64,000 nt of DNA from Metridium senile. Taxonomy: Eukaryota; Cnidaria; Anthozoa; Actiniaria; Metridiidae. The notes below the pieces were generated by a model, which made no database searches, had not been told where the DNA came from, and saw only the letters and a list, made by a program, of their open reading frames with translations. The DNA lies in assembly GCA_949775045.1 (NCBI GenBank), contig OX459095.1, forward strand, positions 29,787,064 through 29,851,063, in the 5' to 3' direction. A program made the translations under genes and the position numbers. This document shows positions 47,067 to 58,164 of the stretch, piece after piece (the stretch's first letter is position 1; every line of letters starts with the position of its first letter).

Positions 47067-50000
47067 ATGGATTGGACAAAATGCATTATTTGTCAACACA
47101 TTTCATCAGAGCAGCTGCAATGTCCTGCTAACTCAAAAAGAACAAACGTAGGAGCTGGGTATAGGTCATTCATTGAAAATGTCAATTCGTTTGACCGTTT
47201 GGGCGTTTTGCCTGTATCGCTAAAGACTGATTTATTTACTGAAGGCATTGAGCAAACACTCAAAGACAAAAAGGCAAGCTGGCACAAGACTTGTAGAGAT
47301 ATTTTCAACAATACAAAGTTAAAGAGAGCTCAAAAGAGGAAACATGAAGATTCAGATCAATGCACTAGCCCTATCAAGTCAAGAAGGCTTAGCATTAGTA
47401 CTTCCACTCAGAAGTCATCAACTGTGTTTTTTTTCTGTTGTAAAGAAGACGTGTCTTCACAGCTTCATGCAGCATCAACTCTAGAAGTAGATAGAAAGGT
47501 CAGAGAATGTGCTCTACTTTTAAAGGATGGCAATCTCCTTGCCAAGCTATCTACCGGTGACATGATAGCAATCGAAGCAAAATACCACACCAAGTGCTTG
47601 ACGATGCTATATAACAAAGCAAGACAACACAAGTTGTCCAGTCAACGAAACACTCGTTCTGAGCATAGAAGAGAAGAGGAATTTGCTTTTGCAGAGCTAG
47701 TGGCGTATATTGAAGAAAGTCTAGATGGTGATGAATTAGTCGTCTTTAAGTTATCCGATCTTGTGAAACTATATTCACACTATATTCAACAGTTTCACGC
47801 AGAATCGAAAGGAAGAGTAAATGCAACACGACTTAAAGAAAGAATACTATCAGCATTTCCTAACTTATCAGCACATACAGAAGGTCGAGATGTTCTTTTG
47901 GCACCCAACCGAGAAATTGGAGAAATACTAAGAAAAGCGATGGACGATAGTGACTCGGAAGCATGCCATCTAGCAAGAGCAGCAAAAATAATAAGACGAG
48001 ATATACAGCAGATAAACAACAAATTTAATGGGACATTCCCATCAGATTGCCAAGAAAACTCAATACCTGCATCCCTTAAAACACTGGTGAATATCGTTCT
48101 TAGAGGTCCAAACGTTATCGGACGACAAGTTGAACGGTCGTCTGACCAAGCATGCCTGACCATTTCACAGCTAATAGTTTTCAATAGTGTTACACGAGAT
48201 CGAAGACAATCTGAAAGTGCTAGTTCAAGTAAACATCACATCAAAGCAAAAGAATGCCCAATTCCAATTTATACGTCTCTCAAGATTCATGGTGCTACAA
48301 GAGATAAATCTCTTGTGGATGCATTTTACCAGCTAGGAATTTCTGTGTCCTATGATAGGCTTTTAACAATCACTTCCGATGTTGCTAACAGCGTTTGCTT
48401 AAGATATAAAAGAGAGGGAGTTGTCTGCCCAGCTGTGCTGCGAAAAGAACTTTTCACTACAGCAGCTATGGACAATATAGACCATAACCCAAGCTCCACA
48501 ACAGCACATGGACCTTTCATGGAACAGGTATTTCGTTAACTCAGCATCCCACAGCCGACGACCTCGGTATTTTTCAAGAGATAGACACAATTGACCCATC
48601 TACCCAATGTACTTCTAAGAAAGTTGCACAACTTCCAGCCACATATGTAGAAGTCCCCCCAATAATATTGCCATCAGTCGAGTCTTGCGCTCCAAAAGTC
48701 ACTGGAAATATGTTAACCAGTCCAATTACATCCAACATAATAGACGAAAAAGAACAAGACTGGCTTGAACACATCAAAGAAACGTTTTCCAGAGATGGCG
48801 TCCTTGATCAACATAAAGATATATCTTGGGCAGCGTACCGAGCATCTAAAGTGTCCCCCTCGTCATATGAGCCAGCTGTTACTGCCCTTTTGCCCATGTT
48901 CAGTGAAAACGCCCATTCATCAGCCATGATACTCCACTCTATCAATATTGTGCAGACTACAGTGAACCATCTCAACCCTGCACAAACGCCTGTCATCGTA
49001 TTTGATCAGCCATTGTTTGCTCTGGCAAAGAACATTCAGTGGACCTTAACTACCCATAGTGAAGACGAATTTGTTGTGATGCTTGGGGCATTGCATATCG
49101 AAATGGCAACATTCAAAGCACTAGGTAAATGGCTAAGTGGTAGCGGATGGATAGAAGTCCTTTCTAACGCCGGTGTTGCATCTGGAGGTGTCGCAGAGTC
49201 GTTTCTCTCAGCCAGTCACTTGACTCGTACACGACGCGCCCACCAAGTTACTGCGGCAAGTCTCCACATTTTGCAACACAAAGCATATGATGTCTACACA
49301 GCAAGCAATGAGAATGCAACAACTGGTTAGAAGACAGAAAGCAGAACTGCCCACTTTTTCTCTACTGGTCAAGAGTTCTAGATTTCCAAATACGTTGCTT
49401 ACAACTTGTGCGCTCGATCAGGGAAGCTAACTTTGAACTGTACGTTCACAGCCTTACACAGATTATCCCTTGGTTGTTCGCCCTCGATCACTTTAACTAT
49501 GGACGGTGGCTATCAGTACATATAAGAGACATGCACGAACTTCCACATAAGCATCCAGACGTCTTCAAGCAGTTTACAAAAGGCTCTTTTGTAGTACACA
49601 AAACAAAGCACGCTTTTTCTTCCATTGCGCTCGACCATGCCCATGAACAGGCAAATGCACTAGTAGAGGGAGAAGGCGGGGCTGTTGGCTTGACTCAAGA
49701 TGCTGCAGCTTTACGAAGGTGGATGGTAGCCGGGCCAGAAGTGTCAAGGATGATTGCGGAATTTGAAGGCTGTCAAGATGATAAGGAAAGAAGACATCAC
49801 GAGCAGAGACCAGGAGTGCAGAAGAGTTTCGTTAACGATGTTCTCAATGTCGTTTCAACCTTGAAGAACTGAACAATCCATTTGAATACCATGGAACAGA
49901 ATTGATGTCCTTGCATTCCAGAACGATAATGGATAACAATGTTGTCCAAACTGTTAAGAACATTGTGAAAATTGGAGAGGAGCAATACAAAACATTTGTT

Positions 50001-51634
50001 AAAGAACGTCTCATAGATAGAAGCAAACCAGTATCAGAAGTCATCAAGAAGAACAGCTTAGCTACATTCAGCACTTCTTTCAAGAAAACACCCTCCAAGC
50101 AAAAGGCTAAAATCCAACTTTTGAAAGAAGATTGTGCTCTGTTTTCAAGACTGTACATAGCATGCCAAAATCGTGATGGCAACCTGGAAGACTTTTTCAA
50201 GTACGAGAACCAGCCTTGGCCACCATCGTTAGCTGAAATGGGCCAGCTTAGAAGTGGACAGAAAGCAGACTTGGTAAAATGCCTGCAAACAGCCACCACA
50301 GAACCTGTACAACAGCCGATCGTCGATGCCATTATCTTTGATGGAGCAGTGCTTATTCAGATGTTATCTCCAGGGACAGCACATACGTTTGCAGAATATC
50401 TTAACGATGTGTTTGCCCCTTTTGTTCTTAGAAAGGTAATTTAAGAAAACTATTTTTATAAACATTAAATAAAAACTATTTTTTTATAAATATAGTATAT
50501 AAACACATTTTTATCCTTATACTTTTGTAGGTCCAATCAGTCAAGCGCATTGACCTTGTGTGGGATGTGTACCTTGAAGACTCTTTAAAACAGGCGACAC
50601 GAGATAGAAGAGGCTCAGGACAGAGACGAAAGGTTCTTCTCTCTACTAGAATTCCAACTGACTGGAAAGGGTTCCTTCGAGTAAGTGAAAACAAGACGGA
50701 GCTTTTTCAACTTTTAGCAGAGAATATTGTCTTAATGGATATCCCAGATGGCAAGGAGATCTATACCACCTATGGACAACATGTATTGTCATCAAACAAC
50801 AACAGACCAGACATTACCAGCCTTGATCCATGCACCCACGAAGAAGCAGACACCAGAATGATGGTCCATGTGTTACATGCAAGCTCTTGTGGACATCGTC
50901 GAATAATGGTGAAATCAAATGATACCGATGTAGTTGTACTAGCAGTTTCCATAGCCAACATCATTCCAATTGAAGAGCTCTGGGTTACCTATGGGTTAGG
51001 GAAACATTTACAGATCATTGCTGCTCATAGCATGGCAACATCACTAAGTCAAGACAAAGCATCATGTTTGCCCCTTTTCCACGCTCTAACTGGTTGCGAC
51101 ACTGTTTCCTTTTTTGGCGGCAGAGGAAAGAAAACTGCCTGGGCTGTTTGGAGTGTGTACCCTGAACTAACACCAGTACTTCAGAATCTAAAGTCAATGC
51201 CAGAAACAGTGGACAACGAAAGCATGGACACACTAGAGAGATTCACTGTGCTACTCTATGACAGAACAAGCAGCATGACAACAGTTAATCAGGCAAGACA
51301 AGATCTGTTCTCTAAGAAGTCAAGAACACTTGAGAATATCCCTCCTACAAAAGAAGCTCTTGCACAACACGTTAAGCGGGCAGTTTTTCAAGGAAGCTAT
51401 GTATGGGGACAGACTCTTCTAGCGCAACCTGCCATTCCATGTCCGTCAGATTGGGGATGGGAGCGTGATGGTGAGGTGTGGACTCCAAAGTGGACATCCC
51501 TGCCACAAGTAAAGGATAGTTGCCAAGAGCTGATTAGCTGTGGATGTAAAACTATCTGTCGGGGACGTTGCAAATGTATGAAGGCCAATTTAGTGTGTAC
51601 TGGCCTTTGCAAATGTGGAGGAGAATGCCAGTAG
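47067..51634 (+). pseudogene. Transposon protein: zinc modules, candidate DDE, FEN/XPG-like nuclease, Cys cluster
   Basis: Segments 47067-48519, 48520-49317, 49318-49860 and 49861-50435, then 50531-51634 after an intron, read as one protein of about 1,490 residues. Three single-base frame breaks are at about 48519, 49317 and 49860. The N-terminus has CIICQ..WHKTC and FFCCKED..YHTKC zinc-like modules. Candidate acidic triad: MDNIDHNPSSTTA, VIVFDQPLFALAKNIQW, LGALHIEMATFKALG. The nuclease part has IIFDGA, LVWDVYLEDSLKQATR, HEEADTRMMVH, NDTDVVVLA and LTGCDTVSFFGGRG, spaced like FEN1's metal ligands. The C-terminus has nine Cys in CXC/tesmin-like order. Intron 50436-50530 is GTAATT..TTGTAG. Confidence 0.8.
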
Positions 51635-51902
51635 ATATAACTTTTAAAACATTTATGTTTACGGAAAACTTCATACGTCTAATGAGTCGAATATATAGAA
51701 TAACTGCAGAATACAATGCAAAGTAAAGTCAACTTAGCGATGAGAAACTTGTTGATATGTTCAGTTGTAATTTTTATAAGAACAACTAATGCAAGGGCCT
51801 TTAAATGTACAGATATATAGGTGGCATAGCGTTTACAAATGTTGGTATTATGATATACAAAATTGCCAACCATTTTTACAATAGATTTTTTATTGTTCTT
51901 TA

Positions 51903-52456
51903 TTCTATAATAACAATGGTTAGTTGGCCAAGCCATAACAAAATACGTCACTTATACGTCCACCTACATATATAGCAAGGTCAATTATATAGTAAATATT
52001 TCAGTGTAGAGTAAGTTTTCACTGGTACTATACTTATAATCTGTCGTTAAAATATGCTGGAAAAAAATTAGCTGCGTATCCTTTTATTTTAGGCAAAAAA
52101 TCAGAAAAACAAAATTCTCACGGTCACGTGATAAATCACGTGACGAATTTTGGAGCCGCAACTAACACATGGACCTACCTGTGACATATTTCAGTTAAGA
52201 TACATCAACAACGATGAAAGTTAGATTGGTAAATTAAATATTTTGGTTAAGCCTCGTTTCTATGCACGCTTATTTTAGGACATGCGCAGTACTCGGTTCT
52301 GAGCGCCTATTTTGAATGGCCCCATATCACAAAATGATCGCCTTGGTGAACTTAGTAATCTGGCAAAGTTTCATGCTTTTATCACAAAACGAACAATTTT
52401 GGTCGTTAGCAGCCGGACTATAGGGGGGAGGGGTGGAGACAGCTGTACACAGGCTG
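51903..52456 (-). repeat. Right long terminal inverted repeat
   Basis: Mirror of the left arm, ending GACAGCTGTACACAGGCTG. Includes the pair of TCACGTGA sites at about 52121-52143. Confidence 0.85.
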
Positions 52457-52809
52457 TATCTAGGAAAAGTTGGCTCCTTCTCCGTGTACTGGACACAGTC
52501 TACGTAATTCAATATAATAGGTTTCCAATACATGCAAAAGGAGCCGAAAAGTGGATATAGATTGTTGACCCTCCCTGCTGTCAAATGCTCCTTACTTTCT
52601 CCATAGCAGTGAGAGATACTCTCTCTAACCAGTAAATGGGTAAAAAGAAGCTTCTGTCAGCAACATATCAATGACCTATAAAAATATGTTATTGAAACCA
52701 TTGTAATTATATAATTATTTGCTTAAATTGAAACCAAGTTTTGTTTCTCTTGTTTTCTGGGATTGTGTTTTTTCAAACTGTATTTTGTATTGAATATTAT
52801 ATACTAGTT

Positions 52810-53023
52810 ACTGTGCGACTCGCCAAAAACTTTTGATGAATTTTTGACATTATTTTGACATTTTTCCAAGTTTATATCGACAGGCAGAGTTTACATCGAC
52901 AGGCGGAGAATTTAGAAACTTTGATGTCTGTAATTGGTTCGATTGAGATGAAAAAATGTCAAAATAATGTCAAACATTTATCAAACGTTTTTGTAAGTGA
53001 CTACGGTACAGCGAGTTGCACAG
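52810..53023. mobile_element. Tc1/mariner-type MITE
   Basis: CTGTGCGACTCGCC is mirrored as GCGAGTTGCACAG with TA on both sides. The inner arms share TTGACATTATTTTGACATTTT. Confidence 0.65.
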
Positions 53024-53422
53024 TAAACTGAAGAAAAATACTAAACTACAACACAGAAATATTTGTTGTGTCTTGGTTATAATTAGGAGAATACAAGAAT
53101 AGCTATGACTAGACGTATGCTGACTAGTGATGAAGTACAAAAGACATGGGAAAAATAGTTCATCCATTGTAAGCATAGTCTGCTTTGTTATGCATAACTT
53201 AATCTTATTATCCACGAAGTAAAAACTATCAGATTTGGTTTCAAATGGGTGGTCGATCATTTCTTGAACTGAAAAGAGAGCAAAATATAAAAAGAGATGT
53301 AATGATGTAAATACATAAACAATGATACTTTTACATGAATTAATCACATGACAAAATGTTTATTATACACCCAATGCAAAAAGAGCAAGGGACTGGGAAT
53401 CAGCAACATGAAACACCATGAA

Positions 53423-53729
53423 AACACAGCGGTCAAACGACTACGCATGCGCGAAAAAATAAATAAAATGATCCAGCCACAACCTCGTTCCCAGGCTTAA
53501 TTTTCGCACGGACTCTATAAAAAACGATGGATTGGACGACTTTCATCGCTTTTTTCTCAAAATATAAACAAAAATACAAAAGTATAGACTCATGGTAGCT
53601 TTAAATTATAACAAAGGTTATGTACACGAAACTTCAAGCTTATATATTCAGGGAATTTCTTATAAATCGACTTCAAACACTTGAAAATTTTGCCACGCAA
53701 TGCGTAGTTGTTTGCATGACCGCTGTGTT
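53423..53729. mobile_element. MULE-type MITE with 9-bp duplication, copy 2
   Basis: TIR AACACAGCGGTCAAACGACT is mirrored at the right. CACCATGAA flanks both ends exactly (53414-53422, 53730-53738). Same family as 32500-32815. Confidence 0.87.
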
Positions 53730-53738
53730 CACCATGAA

Positions 53739-55827
53739 CAATAAAATATTTGAATAATATTTTTCCCTTACAAGAAAGAGCATGTCTAAATTTGTAATTT
53801 TGAAGAGTTCTGTTGTCATATATTGAATCACTCCAGAGTTATCAGCATTTAAAATGTACCAAAAACATGAACTTAAGGATCTAAAGGTTCAAGTGCAAAT
53901 TTTAAGCCAAATATTTGTAACATTCAAACAGCTGTAACTTTTGATCAGTTTATGTTACTACATTGAAATTTTGGAATATCACTTATTTCGATGTGCTCTT
54001 TCTAATAAAAGCAATGGTGTCTTCTTATACTGATTAAGTAAGGAATTGCCTTTTTGCATAGGGTGTATATACTATAAAATTCATGAATAATTGATGCTAA
54101 TTTGACAAAAGAAATCACGTCCGTGATGAAGGTTGTATTTTAGATACAAAATCATCCTGATTTGCAAGTTTTAACTTTAATAGTAATAATAATAAACCAT
54201 CGATGTTAGCAAAAGTTTCAAAGACTAAAAGTAATCCAAGTAAAACAGGATTCTAAATCACATTATAAGACTACTAAAAATCATACATCATGATTGGTTC
54301 AGATACAAGCTTTATGAGAGCACACAGCACTAATGTTTCCATGGTGATCAAATATGTCAATTTGTATTTTATAAAAGAATTATAAAACTCCCTTGCTGTG
54401 CTTTGTGCAGCACTTGGGGATTGTATTACAGTAATAGAGTTTAATTCAATTCAATTCAATTTTATTATAAATTTATAAAATTACAATAACTTAATTAGCA
54501 ATACCACTATAATCAGGGTTACTAGGCCAATGTATTACAAATAACATTTTTGAAGGAGGCTCGACTCAGTATTTTTCGCGCTCACCCAGCGACGTTTGAA
54601 AGGCCGTAGTTCCCGCGTCAGAGGATATTTTGACAAGATTTTTTAACACTTATCTACATATAGAATAAAGTTTTTAAAAAAGTTATTTTTAATAAATTCG
54701 ACAATATATTAGCCGACAAATGATAACGCCGCCGAATTTCTATGTAGCCTATTTTGGGAAAAATCGACCTAAACTTTTAAAACCACATAGCCTACTTTAA
54801 AGCTGTTACCTAGGTCAACAATCTGGCAAAGTTTTAAAAAAATTCATCTCACCGATTTTGAATAAAAACGGGACAATTTTTTTCAGTGCAAAAATTCATT
54901 GTTTTATAATATTTACCGATAACAACGGACTTTGAAAAGATAAATCAAAATCCTTCCAGCCAGGTATTAACAGGACATTTTTCTACATTGTCTGTGAATT
55001 TCAACAAATTTAGTCCACGAGATGTTTTTTGGGAAAGGATATAAATCGGCAAAAGTTTGTCAGTTTTTGTGCAAAACTTCTAATTTTTACTTCTGAGCAC
55101 GCTAACGAAAAAATCTGAGATAGTTTATTTTTATTTTTTAGCTATCAAAAGTTCACCACATTTTCAAGTGCGCCTCTAAATTTTATAGTGATTGAAATAT
55201 TTTGAGGCGGTCAAATAAAATTCTGAACGTGGGTATATTTGCCTTCGCTTTGCAGCGGCCGGTTTGTTTTTATTTCACCTTCTTCGAGTTATACATATTT
55301 GCATGCTTTTACGTCACGCACGTGGACTAACCAAGCGTGAAAATTTATATCACACCGTTTATCACGCCAAAATCGGATAACTGAACGAAAATTGACGTGT
55401 GTTCTCTTCAGTATATATTGTTAAACCTGAAGAGAACACGTATATTTATCTATAGATAATAAATAACTACTCTTTATTTTTAGGAGTATTTCCATGTGAT
55501 TTTGTTCATTAAAACTAGTATTTGAAAAAATATTACAAACATTCATGATAATGATTAGAGAGGAAAATAATTATCTCCTCAATATTTCAATATTCAATAT
55601 TCAACATTTCAAAGTTTACAGAAGCTATTTTCTCTCTTCCACGTTTCATTTTTTTTATATTTTCTCTGTTAGCCAAACAAATATCTGCCCTTCGTTTGCG
55701 TGATTTGCTATTATTGACCATTTTCTGCTTGTTTTTATTACACAGGAACCATATCAAGCGAAGATTTATATACACGTGCAAACATTGGTGAGCATAAACA
55801 GTAATAATATTCTAGCTTCAAAATACG
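53739..55827. other. Intergenic AT-rich sequence
   Basis: No gene recognised. A short hairpin GTGTTCTCTTCA..TGAAGAGAACAC lies near 55398-55430. Confidence 0.5.
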
Positions 55828-56084
55828 GCAATCCAATCGCATAAACAACTCGTGAACTCCAAGCAACAAATGTGCACAATAAAGATGTAAAGAATGCTAC
55901 AGTAGTGTAATTACTCACCGTGATTTCTCTCGTCCTTGGCGCTCCTGCCATTTAGCCTGCTCTTGGGCAAGCATGAACTATTAAAGTACTTTTCTGTGTT
56001 GTTTTCCACTGCATTGGAAGTAAAAACAAAGTATTTAGACAGCTCATTATGAGAGTCTCCTCGACTCACTCTGTAACATGTCAT

Positions 56085-56876
56085 CTGTAACACGTGATCT
56101 GGGTGTGACTCTTGACCACCACCTGAAAATGTCATCTCAGGTTAACAATATTTGCAAATCAGCCTCAAACTCACTGAGACGTATCGGTCAGATCCGAAGA
56201 TACCTTGATCGTGCCTCGACTGAAAAACTTTTACATGCCTTCATTACATCCAAATTGGATTACTGCAACAGCTTGTTATACGGACTAACGGATAATGACT
56301 TGAGCAGGTTACAACGTATTCAAAACTCAGCTGCGAGGTTAGTCACAACAACAAAAAAGCATGAACACATCACCCCTGTTCTTCGTTCACTTCATTGGCT
56401 GCCAGTGAAGAAAAGAATCATATTCAAGCTACTACTCATAACCTACAAGATACTTCAAGGATGTGCTCCGTCGTACCTCAGTGATCTGATAACAATCAAA
56501 AGGCCAGTGAGGAAGCTGCGTTCCAACAGTGACAATACTACAGTCTTAACATCTGAACTGTATAGAACAGAAACGTATGGTAAACGTGCGTTTTCTACAG
56601 CGGCAAGGCTGTGGAATCAACTCCCGCCTTGCGTCAAAACCTGTGCCAACACAGAACATTTTAAAAATCAACTGAAAACCTATTTATTCAACTCAAACAT
56701 CCTTTGAAATTAATTACTGGTACATCTGTATGAGCATTACTTATTTGTAAATATCTATTTATATCAATTTATATCTTCCTATATTTATATCAACATGTAT
56801 TTTTATATCAATTGTAAGGGCATCGAGAATTATTGGGATGCACTAGAAATAAATTATTATTATTATTATTATTATC
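56085..56876 (+). mobile_element. 5'-truncated CR1/L2-like non-LTR retrotransposon
   Basis: Encodes about 205 residues of the reverse-transcriptase C-terminal region (DLGVTLDHHLKMSSQV, LDYCNSLLYGL, LQNSAARL-type RIQNSAARLVT, HWLPVKKRIIFKL, LWNQLPP). The stop at 56705 is followed by a short 3' UTR and an (ATT)n tail at about 56853-56874. Upstream RT catalytic motifs are absent. The uninterrupted site is visible in copy A at 36716 (GTCAT|CCATG). Confidence 0.88.
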
Positions 56877-57675
56877 CATGTGTATCCGCAAAGCTCAGCC
56901 CCCTAAATGTGACGTCATATATAACTGACACTTTTCCTGGCCGCCGCGGGTATAAAACTTTATCACCAGGGAGGGGTAATGTTTTTTTTTTTTGGCGTGT
57001 ATGCTTTTAAAAATTCAAATTCAAAGGGCAATTTTTTTATCTCATGAATCTGATACGTTTAAAACCATATATAAGACCAAGCACAGATTCACAGGATATA
57101 TGGCCAATTTCCAACACTGTAATTTCAATACCCTTTATCTTTCTCAGTTATATATGGAAGTCCCAAACCGTCCTCCTATAATAATTACGTGCTTCTTTCT
57201 CATTACGTGTACAACTTATTAAATTGAAAAAAAAAAAAAAACGCAAAGTTGATAAATGTATTTCTATCAGAAGTGTATCAGTAACGAACTTCTGATTTTT
57301 ATGTAATTATATGGCTATGCACAGACCCCTGGATAGCTCATAAATCGAAGACATCCCGTTGACAACACATGACCTGAAAAACTCAGAGAATATATAAGCA
57401 ATACCGCTCCTTCGTATACGCTTTAAAATTATAGGGGCCATAGTGTCCCCCCAGCCGTGTTTCGTCACGCATGACGAGGGAGTGTTGCGTGACAATACTA
57501 AACACGGCTGCGCATGCTGGGGAACATGCTGGGAGAATACCTGTCCTTCCAATCGTCGAGCCTGAACATGCGCAGTAAGAGCTAGCGGCGAATGGGGACG
57601 AGATTGCTGTCCTTCAGGAGGACTGCTGTCACCATGGAGACTGGACTCGTCATCTGCTTGATGGAAATTTGTTTT

Positions 57676-57995
57676 ATCTTTTCGTATTCAGACTACTTTC
57701 ATCATAGAATGCTAGTCAAAATATAGGCTGCCCGAAAATTTGGGATCATTTGAGTGTGAAACGGCTGAGATATGATTTTTTGAATGTAAAATTTTCTCCA
57801 TACAAAGTCTCTTATTTTTGCCCTGGTTCCAACCGGTTAGAACCAGGCCAAAAATAAGAGACTTTGTATGGAGAAAATTTTACATTCAAAAAAACATATC
57901 TCAGCCGTTTCACACTCAAATGATCCCAAATTTTCGGGCAGCATATTTTCTGACTAGTATTCTATATGATGAAAATTATTTGAATAGGAAAAGCC
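57676..57995. mobile_element. Near-perfect palindromic element, about 320 bp
   Basis: The inner arms (GGCTGCCCGAAAATTTGGGA to ATGGAGAAAATTTTACATTC) are practically identical in inverse around a centre near 57835 (AACCGGTT). Weaker pairing continues outward through CTAGTCAAAATAT and TTTCATCATA. Confidence 0.8.
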
Positions 57996-58164
57996 AAAGT
58001 GTGACGTCACACTTCGGTACTCTATTATCGTCATCAGTGAGCAGCATCACCATAATCTTCACCATTATCATCATTAATATTATCATCAGGAGCCCGTCAT
58101 CATCAATCTCGTTCCCTGCAGAGCCCGCGTAACTATCATCACTGTTATCATCATCACCGTCATC

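Larger units (their letters stand above)
46105..52456 (+). mobile_element. 6.35-kb DNA transposon with about 560-bp TIRs, Academ-like
   Basis: The inverted arms are 46105-46677 and 51903-52456, roughly 95% identical by eye. They share TAGCCTGTGTACA ends, GCGCAGTACTCGGTTCTGAG (reverse orientation at the left), and TCACGTGA words. TATCTAGG is duplicated exactly at 46097-46104 and 52457-52464. One gene fills the interior on the plus strand. Its domain set (candidate DDE core, FEN/XPG-like nuclease, Cys cluster) matches my recollection of Academ transposons, although the duplication length and the family need checking. Confidence 0.85.
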
